Notes under the pieces: model-generated
Told to the model about the DNA's origin: nothing
Databases searched by the model: none
Seen by the model: only the letters and a program-made list of their open reading frames with translations
Source: Rhizobacter sp. OV335
GTDB lineage: Bacteria > Pseudomonadota > Gammaproteobacteria > Burkholderiales > Burkholderiaceae_C
Reading direction: 5' to 3'
Length of the DNA: 64,000 bases
Assembly (NCBI RefSeq): GCF_900142965.1
Contig: NZ_FRCQ01000009.1
Location: 62,001-126,000 of the forward strand
In this document: positions 7,890 to 16,056 of the stretch, one piece after another
Layout: every line of letters begins with the position of its first letter
Position numbering within the stretch: the first letter of the stretch is position 1
Translations under genes and position numbers: made by a program

Positions 7890-8309
7890 GTGACCAAGAT
7901 GATCTTCGTGAGCCTTCCCGTGACCGACCTCGCCGCCTCGATCGCTTTCTACAAGGCGCTGGGATTCGAACAGAACCCGCAATTCAGCGACGACACCGCG
8001 GCCTGCATGGTCTGGAGCGAGACGATCCACGCGATGCTGCTCACCCACGCCAAGTGGCGCACCTTCACCGAGCGGCCGATGTCGCCCGCCGGCACCAGCA
8101 AGGTCATGCTGGGCCTCACCGTGGACAGCCGCGAGGCCGTCGATCGGATGAACAAGGCCGCTGCCGAGCACGGTGGCCAGGCCGATGCGAACCCCGTGCA
8201 AGACCTCGGCTTCATGTACGGCCGGGACCTGGCCGATCCCGATGGGCACCTGTGGGGAGCGATCTGGATGGATCCGGCGGCGATGCCCTCGGACAACCAG
8301 GCTGCCTAG
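7890..8309 (+). CDS. VOC family protein (glyoxalase/bleomycin-resistance fold)
   Basis: A 139-residue vicinal-oxygen-chelate protein. It has the two beta-alpha-beta-beta-beta repeats expected (MIFVSLPVTDLAASIAFYKALGFEQNP... and SREAVDRMNKAAAEHGGQ...DPDGHLWGAIWMD). The final His-Leu-Trp segment is the usual place for a metal ligand. GTG 7890 follows AGGAG with good spacing; ATG 7899 is an alternative. Small stand-alone VOC proteins of this type are widespread and mostly uncharacterised. Function is unknown beyond the fold. Confidence 0.88.
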   Translation: MTKMIFVSLPVTDLAASIAFYKALGFEQNPQFSDDTAACMVWSETIHAMLLTHAKWRTFTERPMSPAGTSKVMLGLTVDSREAVDRMNKAAAEHGGQADANPVQDLGFMYGRDLADPDGHLWGAIWMDPAAMPSDNQAA

Positions 8310-8328
8310 CTTCGATGGATCAGGTGTC

Positions 8329-8889
8329 TCACGGGTCGCGCCGCGCGGCCCGAGGACGCTTGCGCCCGCTGAGCATCGCCGCGGGCAGGTTCTCGCGCCA
8401 GCGCCAGCTCATCGCGGCCACGCCGGCCAGGTGCATCGCGACCGAGACCATCAACGTGTCCGCGAGCCAGGCGTGCAGGTCCTGCACCTGTTCATCGCCC
8501 CAGAAGGCATCGAGCCGGCTCATCCAGCCGGTCAGCCCGAGCAGCAGCACCAGCAGCCACAGCAGCCAGACCATCCACAGGCCCAGCGGGTTGTGTTCCA
8601 GCGTGCGCGGCGCGCCGCCGCGCAGGTAGCCGAGGGTGTCGCGCAGCGAGGGCTTCAGTGCGCGCCAGCCGCCGGGGCCGTGGTGCCGTGCCGCCCACAG
8701 GCAGCGCAGCGCGACCACGCCAACCGCCACGTAGCCGGCGAGCCGGTGCCACCGGTCGCCGTCGTCGCGCACCAGGTTCAGCACCACCAGCGCTGCGAGG
8801 CCCCAGTGGCACAGGCGGACGACCAGGTCCCAGACGCGGACGCGGTCATCGGCTGCGGGCGACGGCGCCTCGGGTCCGGAGACCGGCAT
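8329..8889 (-). CDS. Cytochrome b561 family membrane protein
   Basis: A 186-residue integral membrane protein of the cytochrome b561/nickel-dependent hydrogenase b-type family. It has about four transmembrane helices. Candidate haem-ligand His residues are in VVRLCHWGLAALVVLN, DRWHRLAGYVAVGV, VQDLHAWLADTLMV and VAMHLAGVAAM. The ending is Arg-rich. Its start lies 4 bases from the stop of the upstream PepSY protein, so the two form an operon. Pairs of a periplasmic PepSY protein with a b561 cytochrome suggest electron transfer to a periplasmic acceptor, but the partner redox protein is not visible here. Confidence 0.85.
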   Translation of the reverse strand: MPVSGPEAPSPAADDRVRVWDLVVRLCHWGLAALVVLNLVRDDGDRWHRLAGYVAVGVVALRCLWAARHHGPGGWRALKPSLRDTLGYLRGGAPRTLEHNPLGLWMVWLLWLLVLLLGLTGWMSRLDAFWGDEQVQDLHAWLADTLMVSVAMHLAGVAAMSWRWRENLPAAMLSGRKRPRAARRDP

Positions 8890-8893
8890 CGGC

Positions 8894-9169
8894 CTACTTC
8901 TCGATCTCGGACTTCACCGGTTCCAGCGTCTTGGCATCGAAGTAGATCTCGACCTTCTTGCCTTCCTTGTTCTTGCCGTAGATCTCGTAGCAGTTGCCGT
9001 CGACCTTGAACTTCTTGATTGCGTAGCCCTGGCCTTCGAGCTTGGCCTTGGCGTCGGCTTCCTTCATCCATTCGGCCTTCGGGTAGGCCTTGCAGTCGGC
9101 CTTGGCGAAGGCGCTGAGCGGCGCGGCCGCGGCAATGCCGATCAGGGCGGCGAGGGCGAGTGGCTTCAT
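8894..9169 (-). CDS. PepSY domain-containing periplasmic protein
   Basis: A 91-residue secreted protein. A signal peptide (MKPLALAALIGIAAAAPLSAFA) is followed by one PepSY-type unit: WMKEADAKAKLEGQGYAIKKFKVDGNCYEIYGKNKEGKKVEIYFD...KTLEPVKSEIEK. Two Cys residues in the mature part (KADCKAYP and GNCYEIY) could form a disulfide. ATG 9169 is preceded by a GAAAGG ribosome site. It is co-transcribed with the b561 cytochrome just downstream. The roughly 200 bases upstream (9170-9366) contain no gene I can support. Confidence 0.82.
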   Translation of the reverse strand: MKPLALAALIGIAAAAPLSAFAKADCKAYPKAEWMKEADAKAKLEGQGYAIKKFKVDGNCYEIYGKNKEGKKVEIYFDAKTLEPVKSEIEK

Positions 9170-9366
9170 GGCGGGCCTTTCGACGAAATCAGGGTGGGCT
9201 CGAAGTATGCACGTGCAGCAGCACGAAGCCGCCGACCAGGGTGCGCTCGGTGACGCTGCGGAAGTGCGCGAGGCCGGCGGTGTCATCCCGCAAAGGAGCG
9301 GATGACCATCAGGTTCACAAAAGCCACGGTCGTCTACGAGATGAACGACTTGGCGGCGAGTGAGGC

Positions 9367-10281
9367 TCAACCGCTGAGCAGCTTCGTCAGCCGCAGGGTC
9401 CTCGATGCAGCGGTCGGGCCTTGCGCGTCCGACGGGCCCGGCGTCTTCTCCTGCACGGTCACCAGCAAGGACCCATCGTCAGCCGTTTCGGCTGTCATCT
9501 TGAAGCGCGCCAGCTCCTGGCCGCCCGCGTCGCAGACCACGAAATCCAGGCCCATCGGCCAGACATTGGTGTCGAGCTCGTACCGCAGCGAGCGTCCGGA
9601 CACGTCGTCACCGCCGCCGATCGTCTGCCCCTTCAACTCCAGGAATGCATGGCCATCCTCCAGCAGGCGAACGGAGAGCAGCTTGCCTGCCTCGTCGAGC
9701 CCGGCCCAGGTGCCCATCAGCTTGCGCCTGTATGAAGCATCGTCGCGCCTCATCACGTCGTCGCTGCAGTCCACGGTGACCGAGCTGCCGAAGTCCACGC
9801 GCGCGGTCGCACCTGAAACGACCGCCGTGGCGTGGATGGGTTTGCGCTGCAAGCGAGTCTCGCGCCGGCCTGCAGGGCCTGCGTCCAACGAAAGCAGCCC
9901 GTCCTTGTCCCAGCCCAGGGAGAGTTTCACCGCGTCGCCCATGCGCAGCGTCTGGAGGAGCTCGGTTGCACTGTTGCTGCGACCGAACAAGAAGGTCTGG
10001 GCGAGGTCGAGACGGTCCGGATCGCGATCGCCCAGCAACGAGGCCCGGTAGATGGGCTCATCGTTCGCATCGCGCAGCGTGATCGCGATCATCGCGGTCC
10101 ACTGGCCCTCCGGAGTGGCGTTGAGCATCTGCATCGATCCGAGCAGGAAGGTCTTGTCCTCCTCCGTCTTGATGTCGCAGAGCTTGAAGTGGCCGCCTCT
10201 TGCGGACATTTCAACCGGTTCGGCGTGCACGGCAGCTGCCAGCGCCAGGCAGGCGGCGCTGATGAATCTGGGGAATGTCAT
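9367..10281 (-). CDS. Exported protein of unknown function
   Basis: A 304-residue protein with a clear signal peptide (FISAACLALAAAVHA, cleavage after AHA or nearby). I do not recognise the family. The mature part is rich in beta-type alternation and shows three similar stretches beginning near FKLCDIKTEED, VDFGSSVTVDCSDDV and LDFVVCDAGGQELARFKM, each with one Cys. It may therefore be a repeated small beta-domain. It is divergent from the methyltransferase at 10357 with a 75-base gap. The start was chosen at the signal peptide; a much longer upstream frame is only the antisense of the neighbour. Confidence 0.65.
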   Translation of the reverse strand: MTFPRFISAACLALAAAVHAEPVEMSARGGHFKLCDIKTEEDKTFLLGSMQMLNATPEGQWTAMIAITLRDANDEPIYRASLLGDRDPDRLDLAQTFLFGRSNSATELLQTLRMGDAVKLSLGWDKDGLLSLDAGPAGRRETRLQRKPIHATAVVSGATARVDFGSSVTVDCSDDVMRRDDASYRRKLMGTWAGLDEAGKLLSVRLLEDGHAFLELKGQTIGGGDDVSGRSLRYELDTNVWPMGLDFVVCDAGGQELARFKMTAETADDGSLLVTVQEKTPGPSDAQGPTAASRTLRLTKLLSG

Positions 10282-10356
10282 GCAGAGATTATTGCCGCCG
10301 AACAAGTGCTCCCAAGTTGCGAGACTATCCTTCACCTCTTCACGAAAGCTGAAGGC

Positions 10357-11220
10357 ATGACCACACCCGCAGCAGACAGCGACACCTTCAAGGCAGCCGT
10401 GCAGGCCCACTGGGACGCCGCGGCCGGCAGCTGGGACGCGCATTCGCCCGACATCCGCGCCTGGTTGCGCGGCGCGACCGACGCGATGATCGCCAAGGCC
10501 GGCGTCGTGCCAGGCTCCCGGGTGCTCGATGTCGCGGCCGGTGCGGGCGATCAGACGCTCGACCTCGCCGAGCAGGTCGGCCGATCCGGCGCCGTCGTGG
10601 CGACCGATCTGGCGCCGGCGTTCGTCGCGATCGTCCAGGACCGTGCTGCGCGTGCCGGGCTCCCGCAGGTGCAATGCCAGGTGGCCGACGGCGAGGACCT
10701 GCGCGTCGACGAAGCCTCGTTCGATGCGGCAGTCTGTCGGCTCGGTCTGATGCTGTTCCCGAATCCTCTGCAGGGCCTGCGTGAAATGCATCGCGCGCTG
10801 CGGCCGGGCGGCGGTGTCTGCACCGTGGTGTTCTCGGTGCCGCAGAAGAACCCCTGCATCTCGATCCTCACGGCCACGGCGCTCAGGCACGCAGGGCTGC
10901 CGGCGCGCGACCCCTTCGCACCCGGCAGCTTGTTCAGCCTCGGGCGCCCCGGCCACATCGACGACCTCTTCCGCACGGCAGGCTTCCGCGATGTCGCGAC
11001 GACGGCCGTGGAGGCCGTGTTCCGCATGCCGTCCGTCGACCACTACATCGCCTTCGTGCGCAGCTCGGCGAGCCCGATTCTCCAGATCCTCGCGGGCCTC
11101 GGCGACACGGCGGCCAAGGCCGCGTGGGACGACATCCGGGCGCAACTGCAGGCCTTCACCACGCCGACCGGCTGGGCCGGCCCGAACGAACTGCTGATCA
11201 CGGCGGCGCGGCGCCCTTGA
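10357..11220 (+). CDS. Class I SAM-dependent methyltransferase
   Basis: A 287-residue UbiE-like methyltransferase. SAM-binding motif I is VLDVAAGAGDQTLDLAE (about residues 56-72), followed by an acidic turn (VVATDLAP), then VADGEDLRVDEASFDAAVCRLGLMLFPN and LREMHRALRPGG. The arrangement is that of the Methyltransf_11/25 type that acts on small molecules. The ATG at 10357 follows GAAGG. It is divergent from the unknown exported protein. The substrate cannot be told from the sequence. Confidence 0.88.
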   Translation: MTTPAADSDTFKAAVQAHWDAAAGSWDAHSPDIRAWLRGATDAMIAKAGVVPGSRVLDVAAGAGDQTLDLAEQVGRSGAVVATDLAPAFVAIVQDRAARAGLPQVQCQVADGEDLRVDEASFDAAVCRLGLMLFPNPLQGLREMHRALRPGGGVCTVVFSVPQKNPCISILTATALRHAGLPARDPFAPGSLFSLGRPGHIDDLFRTAGFRDVATTAVEAVFRMPSVDHYIAFVRSSASPILQILAGLGDTAAKAAWDDIRAQLQAFTTPTGWAGPNELLITAARRP

Positions 11221-11233
11221 GAGCCCCGGGCGC

Positions 11234-13267
11234 TCAGCGCCCCACCAGATTCGCCACCACCAGCACCAGCTCGGTCACGTCGAACGGCTTCGCCAGGTGG
11301 GCCTGGTAGCCCGCGAGCAGTGACTTCTTGCGGTCCTCGGCGCGCGCGAAGGCCGTCAGCGCCAGCGCCGGAATGCGCTCGTGGCGCGTCTCGCTCGCAC
11401 GCAGCGCGCGCATGAACTGGTAGCCGTCCATCGTCGGCATGCCGATGTCGCTGACGATGACGGCCGGGCGGGCCCGCTCCAGCCCCGCCAGCGCCTGCTG
11501 TGCCGACGCGAAGGGCGTCACCTGCGCGCCCTGGTCCTCGAACACACGCTGCAGCAGGTCGCGCGCATCGGGCTCGTCGTCGATGATGAAGGCATGCACC
11601 CCGCCGAGCCGAGGCAGGGCGGGCAGGTCCGCGGCCGGCGCGGCCTCTTCCACCGTTGGCACCGCATCCACCGATTGCACGCGCTGTGCCTCCTCGGCTT
11701 CCAGTTGCGCATGCGAGACCGGCAGGTCGACCACGAAGCTGGCGCCGTGGCCCTCGCCGGCGCTGGTCGCCCGGATCGTGCCGCCGTGCAGCTCCACCAG
11801 CTGCCGGCAGATCGCCAGCCCCAGGCCCAGGCCGCCGAAGGCCCGCGTCGTCGAGCTGTCGTTCTGCGAGAAGCGGTCGAACACCTGCGGCAGAAAGCTC
11901 GCCGGGATGCCGATGCCGTTGTCGGTGACGCTCAGCGTCAGGCGCTGGCCGTTGCGCTGCAGCGCGACCTGCACCTGCCCGCCCTGCGGCGTGAACTTGA
12001 TCGCGTTGGTGAGCAGGTTCCACACCACCTGCTGCAGGCGGCTGCCGTCTCCGCGCACCGTCGGCGCGTCCGGGTCGAGCCGGGTCGCCAGGCGGATGTC
12101 CTTGGCCTCGGCGGCGGGCCGGGCCGAATCGACGGCCGCCTGCACGACCTCCAGCAGCGGCACCTGCTGCGCATCGAGCCGGATCTTGCCGGCCATGATG
12201 CGGCTCAGGTCGAGCAGGTCGTCGATCAGCTTGACCTGGGCCCGCGCGTTGCGATCGATCACGTCGATGGCGCGTGCCAGATCGACCGGCTGGCCTGCTT
12301 TCTCGGCCCGGCGCAGCACCTGGGTCCAGCCGAGGATGGCGCTGAGCGGCGTGCGCAGTTCATGCGACAGCGTGGCCAGGAACTCGTCCTTGACGCGCGT
12401 CGCGCGCTGCGCCTCCATGCGGGCGCTGCGCTCGGCCTGCAGCAGTTCGTCGCGCTGCCGGCTGGCGAGTTCGGCCGCCGCGGCGTCCCGGCGCTCGGTG
12501 AGGTCGCGGGTCAGCTTGGCGAAGCCGAGCAGCCGGCCGTCGTCGTCGCGCAACGCGGTGATGGTGACGTTGGCCCAGAACATCGAGCCGTCCTGGCGCA
12601 CCCGCCATCCTTCGTCGATGAAGCTTCCCTTCTCGGTCGCCACCAGCAACTCGTGGTCGGGCCAGCCGCTCGCGCGCGTTTCGCGCGGATAGAAGACCGA
12701 GAAGTGCCGGCCGATGATCTCGGCGGCCGCGTAGCCCTTGATGCGTTGGGCGCCGACGTTCCAGGTGGCGACCATGCCGTTGGCATCGAGCATGAAGATC
12801 GCGTAGTCGGACACGCCCTCGACCAGCAGCCGGAAGCGCTCCTCGCTGCGGCGCAAGGCCTCTTCATGGCCGCGCCGCTGCGTCAGGTCGCGCGTGACCT
12901 TGGCGAAGCCGACGAGCCGCCCGTCGGGCGCGCGCATCGCGGTGATGACGACGTTCGCCCAGAACTGCGAGCCGTCCTTCCTGACGCGCCAGCCTTCGTC
13001 CTCGAAGCTGCCGGTGGCCTGCGCCACCTCGAGCTCGTGCGCGGGCAGGCCGCGTGCCAGGGCTTCGGGCGGATAGAAGCGCGAGAAGTGCTGGCCGATG
13101 ATCTCGTGCGCCCGGTAGCCCTTGAAACGCTCCGCACCGGCGTTCCAGGTGACGACCCGGCCGTGGATGTCGAGCATGAAGATGGCGTAGTCCCGCACGC
13201 TCTCGACGAGCAGGCGGAAGCGCGCTTCACCGTGCAGGGAGGGGTCCGCGGGGAGGTCGGCGGTCAT
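11234..13267 (-). CDS. Hybrid sensor histidine kinase with two PAS domains and a receiver
   Basis: A 677-residue soluble hybrid kinase. Two PAS domains (about residues 15-130 and 143-260) are near-duplicates: each runs from RFRLLVE..V.DYAIFMLD to GFAK.TRDLT.RR. HisKA follows with phosphoacceptor His302 (LATLSHELRTPLSAI), then the ATPase with N-box (VVWNLLTNAIKFTP), G1 (VTDNGIGIP) and G2 (GGLGLGLAIC). The C-terminal receiver has Asp607 (VSDIGMPTMDG) and Lys660. No membrane segment is visible, so sensing should be cytoplasmic. ATG 13267 follows AGGGTG. No partner regulator is adjacent on this strand. Confidence 0.92.
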   Translation of the reverse strand: MTADLPADPSLHGEARFRLLVESVRDYAIFMLDIHGRVVTWNAGAERFKGYRAHEIIGQHFSRFYPPEALARGLPAHELEVAQATGSFEDEGWRVRKDGSQFWANVVITAMRAPDGRLVGFAKVTRDLTQRRGHEEALRRSEERFRLLVEGVSDYAIFMLDANGMVATWNVGAQRIKGYAAAEIIGRHFSVFYPRETRASGWPDHELLVATEKGSFIDEGWRVRQDGSMFWANVTITALRDDDGRLLGFAKLTRDLTERRDAAAAELASRQRDELLQAERSARMEAQRATRVKDEFLATLSHELRTPLSAILGWTQVLRRAEKAGQPVDLARAIDVIDRNARAQVKLIDDLLDLSRIMAGKIRLDAQQVPLLEVVQAAVDSARPAAEAKDIRLATRLDPDAPTVRGDGSRLQQVVWNLLTNAIKFTPQGGQVQVALQRNGQRLTLSVTDNGIGIPASFLPQVFDRFSQNDSSTTRAFGGLGLGLAICRQLVELHGGTIRATSAGEGHGASFVVDLPVSHAQLEAEEAQRVQSVDAVPTVEEAAPAADLPALPRLGGVHAFIIDDEPDARDLLQRVFEDQGAQVTPFASAQQALAGLERARPAVIVSDIGMPTMDGYQFMRALRASETRHERIPALALTAFARAEDRKKSLLAGYQAHLAKPFDVTELVLVVANLVGR

Positions 13268-13478
13268 GAGGCCGCACCCTAGCACAGCGAACGGCCTGCG
13301 CCGAGCCCTCGAAGGCCTGCTTCAGGCGGCCCGCTTCCGCAGCAGCGTGGAGGATGTCGGCCCCGGCGACGACCTCGCTGGCCGGCATCGTCAAGGAGTT
13401 CGGGCTGGTCGATTTCCCGTTCACCGTCGGCAGCTTCGCGCAGGCCGATGCGCTGCTCGACGGCCCGCTCGGGCAGGC

Positions 13479-13562
13479 GCGACGACCGTGTTCATGGCCG
13501 CCGGGTTCGCCGTGGTGTTCGTGGTCCGGCATGTGCTGACCCCTGTCGGGGGCGCGCTGTGA
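13479..13562 (+). pseudogene. C-terminal remnant of a YeeE/YedE (sulfur transport) protein
   Basis: The reading from 13479 gives TTVFMAAGFAVVFVVRHVL and ends at TGA 13560-13562. This is the last transmembrane helix expected of a YeeE/YedE protein. Everything before it is missing. The preceding 13286-13478 is open in another frame (from ATG 13354: SLAGIVKEFGLVDFPFTVGS) but not recognised. The stop overlaps the next ATG as TGATG, the coupling normally seen in intact YeeE-DUF6691 pairs, so this is a deletion remnant. Confidence 0.55.
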
Positions 13563-13762
13563 TGCGCGTCCTGGTGCTCGGCAGCCTGCTGTTCGGCATC
13601 GGCTGGGGCCTCGCCGGCTTCTGCCCGGGGCCGGGGCTGGTCGCGCTCGGCATGGGCGAGTTCAAGGCGCTGGTGTTCGTCGCCGCGATGCTCGCGGGCA
13701 CGGGCCTCTTCGAACTGATCGAGGGGCGACGCGGCGCGGGGCGGCTCACCGCGGACCGGTAG
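13562..13762 (+). CDS. Truncated DUF6691/YeeE-like membrane protein
   Basis: Only 66 residues: MRVLVLGSLLFGIGWGLAGF, then CPGPGLVALGMGEFKALVFV and a last helix. This matches the C-terminal half of DUF6691 (YeeE second-subunit) proteins, including the conserved GWGLAGFCPGP motif. The first half, with two or three helices, is absent, so the frame starts almost directly at the conserved motif. It begins in a TGATG overlap with the YeeE remnant. It is probably a decayed gene, although the frame is intact. It converges with the sensor kinase ending at 13773. Confidence 0.6.
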   Translation: MRVLVLGSLLFGIGWGLAGFCPGPGLVALGMGEFKALVFVAAMLAGTGLFELIEGRRGAGRLTADR

Positions 13763-13772
13763 CGGCCCGCCG

Positions 13773-16028
13773 TCAGTGCCTCTCGGTCAGCTGCCGTATC
13801 GTCACCCGGCAGCGGATCCCGACCGCGCCGGCTTCCTTCCACTCGACCTCGCCGCCCAGCTGCTTCACCCGCTTGCGCACGCCACCCAGCCCGAGCCCGT
13901 GCGCCCAGGCCTGCGGGGTGCGGCCGATGCCGTTGTCGGTGATGGTCAGCTCGAGCCCGTCCTGCAGCAGGTGGAACTCGATGTCGACGCGGCGCGCCTT
14001 CGCATGCGCGATCGCATTGCTCACCAGCTCGCGCATCACGCGCGTCAGCGCCGACCACTGCACCACCGTCAGCGAGATGTCGCGGTCGAAGGTCAGGTTC
14101 CAGCCCAGCTCGATGTGCGCCGCGGTCAGGCGCTGCGTCAGGTCGGCCTTCCATTCGGCCGCGGCATGCGACAGCGGGTGGTTCGGCGCGGCGAGCCCGC
14201 GCGTCAGCGTCTTCAGGTCCTGCAGCGTGTGCCGCACGTACTCTTCCATCTCGGGCGACTGTGCCTTGTACATCAGCGTCAGCAGCCGCGCGCCGATGTC
14301 GTCGTGCAGGTCCTGCGCGAGGCGCAGGCGCTCCTCGCTGCGACCTTGCTCCACGGCCTTGTCGAACGCGATCGCCCGCCGCAGTTGCTCGAGGATGCGC
14401 TCGGCCAGCCGCGCGTCTTCGGACGTGAAGAGCCGCCGCCCGCGGTGCGCGAAGCGCAGCACCACCGAGCACGGCAGGCCGTCGCCGACGCCCGGCAGCT
14501 GCGGCACCGGCACCACCAGCGTCGAGCCGTCGCCGGCCACGCGTGCGCTGCGCGTGGACTTCTCGACCACCACCGCCTCCATCGGCTCGAACAGCTCGCG
14601 CAGCAACTGCATCAGCATGTCGGACGCGCGCTCGGGGTGCGTCTCGACCTCGCGCGCCATGCGGTAGAGCTTCTCGAACATGCGCTCGGTGGTCAGCACG
14701 TTGCTGCCGAGCAGCTGGTTCAGGATCCACTGGCGCGCACCCGAGTAGATGCCCAGCGACAGGAACAGCGCCAGCGTCACCGACGCGAACTGGCCGAGCG
14801 AGAACACCGCGACGAACAGCAGGTCGAGCGAGGTCGCGATGGTGCTGACGGCCGCCAGCAGCGAGAACTCGCGCATCACCTGCTGCGATTTCGACAGGAA
14901 CGGCACCAGCAGCAGCAGCGACGCGAAGAACACGTACCAGATCGCCGGGCCGATGTTGGCCATCTGCTGCTGCACCGATGGCAGCCGGTGGCCCGCGGCG
15001 ATGGCGATCGACAGCAGCGCCCAGGTGCTGATCGCCATCACGCCGAAGCGGCGCATCACGACCGCGAACGGATGCGGCTCGCGCCGGTACCACCAGCTCA
15101 GCAGGCCGAGTGCCACCAGCCCCAGCAGCAGGACGCCACCCTGTGCCCACCACCACGCGCCGCGCAGCGATCCGCCGGCGCACAAGACCGCCAGCAGCAG
15201 CGCGATGCCCCAGCCGGCCCACGCGATGCGCCGCCCGCCGGCCGGTGGTTGCTGTGCCGGATAAGCGGCGTGCACCAGCGCGGCGGCCGTGAGCAGGTCG
15301 AAGGCCAGGCGCAGCGGCAGGTCCCAGCGCAGGAAGCCGAGCGGCAGCCCGAGCTGCAGCGTCGACTCGACCGCCATGAAGGCGAGGCTGCCGGCCTGGC
15401 ACAGCGAGGCCACGGCATACAGCAGGTTGCGCATCGACGGCTTGGCCAGCAGCACCACCATCGCCACCAGGTACAGCGTCAGGCTCAGCGCCGACAGCAC
15501 CCAGAACATCATGCCCAGCCGCGTGAGCCCGCGCGGCTGCAGTGCCAGCTCGACCTGCCGCCCGCCGATGAAGAAGACCCGCACCGCACTGCCGCCCATC
15601 ACCGCGGCGACCTGCTGGTGCTGGTCGAGGTGGCGCTCGCGCTGCGCATCGTTCGTGATCCAGCGCGGCGAGCGCTGCAGCGCCAGGCCGTCGACGATCG
15701 CGACCTGCCCGTTGTCGTTCAGCAGGCCGACCAGCGCGCGGCCTTCGAGCGGCTTCAGCGCAGCGTCGTCGGTGTGCACCAGTTCGATCTCGCCCTGCGC
15801 GCCGACGCGCCAGTCGGCCGGCAGGTGCGGCTGGGCGGCGAGCCAGCGCGCCGTCATCACCAGCGCCACGCAGCCGAGCAGCGCGGCCACCACCAGCAGG
15901 CGCAGCCGCCAGCCCATCCAGCGCGACAGGCGCTGGTCATCGCCGAGCGCGTGGTCGATCAGCCCGGAATCGAGTGCGGAATCGGTGTGGGTGTGCAGGC
16001 TCGCCGGCCGTGACGCGGGGGTGTCCAT
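13773..16028 (-). CDS. Membrane sensor histidine kinase (HisKA_3/NarX-like core)
   Basis: A 751-residue sensor. One helix near residues 45-66 and a block of seven or so helices (about 172-440) surround an extracytoplasmic segment of about 100 residues, giving a 7TM-type sensor layout. A GAF-like region (about 470-560) precedes the kinase core. The phosphoacceptor is His575 in LRLAQDLHDDIGARLL, the HisKA_3 pattern. The ATPase has MRELVSNAIAHAKA (N-box), ITDNGIGRTPQ (G1) and GLGLGGVRKRVKQLGG (G2). It lies just downstream of the LuxR-type response regulator (16057-16791), with a gap of about 28 bases, and the two form a two-component system. The signal is unknown. Confidence 0.9.
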   Translation of the reverse strand: MDTPASRPASLHTHTDSALDSGLIDHALGDDQRLSRWMGWRLRLLVVAALLGCVALVMTARWLAAQPHLPADWRVGAQGEIELVHTDDAALKPLEGRALVGLLNDNGQVAIVDGLALQRSPRWITNDAQRERHLDQHQQVAAVMGGSAVRVFFIGGRQVELALQPRGLTRLGMMFWVLSALSLTLYLVAMVVLLAKPSMRNLLYAVASLCQAGSLAFMAVESTLQLGLPLGFLRWDLPLRLAFDLLTAAALVHAAYPAQQPPAGGRRIAWAGWGIALLLAVLCAGGSLRGAWWWAQGGVLLLGLVALGLLSWWYRREPHPFAVVMRRFGVMAISTWALLSIAIAAGHRLPSVQQQMANIGPAIWYVFFASLLLLVPFLSKSQQVMREFSLLAAVSTIATSLDLLFVAVFSLGQFASVTLALFLSLGIYSGARQWILNQLLGSNVLTTERMFEKLYRMAREVETHPERASDMLMQLLRELFEPMEAVVVEKSTRSARVAGDGSTLVVPVPQLPGVGDGLPCSVVLRFAHRGRRLFTSEDARLAERILEQLRRAIAFDKAVEQGRSEERLRLAQDLHDDIGARLLTLMYKAQSPEMEEYVRHTLQDLKTLTRGLAAPNHPLSHAAAEWKADLTQRLTAAHIELGWNLTFDRDISLTVVQWSALTRVMRELVSNAIAHAKARRVDIEFHLLQDGLELTITDNGIGRTPQAWAHGLGLGGVRKRVKQLGGEVEWKEAGAVGIRCRVTIRQLTERH

Positions 16029-16056
16029 GCGCTGTCAGCCCCGCAGGGCCATGGAC

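Noticed and set aside
9170-9366. Possible gene fragment between the PepSY and unknown exported genes
   Set aside because: Short frames exist on both strands but none has a ribosome site or recognisable motif.
9832-10356. Upstream 175-codon extension of the methyltransferase frame
   Set aside because: It overlaps the divergent exported protein antisense and has no family similarity; ATG 10357 has a ribosome site and begins the domain.
13354-13539. 61-codon frame (SLAGIVKEFGLVDFPFTVGS) as a gene
   Set aside because: It reads well for about 40 codons but then runs across the YeeE remnant in the wrong frame, and I recognise no family. It may be a fragment of another deleted gene.
13776-16013. 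745-codon open frame opposite the sensor kinase
   Set aside because: Antisense shadow: repetitive Arg/Gln/His/Ala composition, no domain, while the opposite strand encodes a full histidine kinase.
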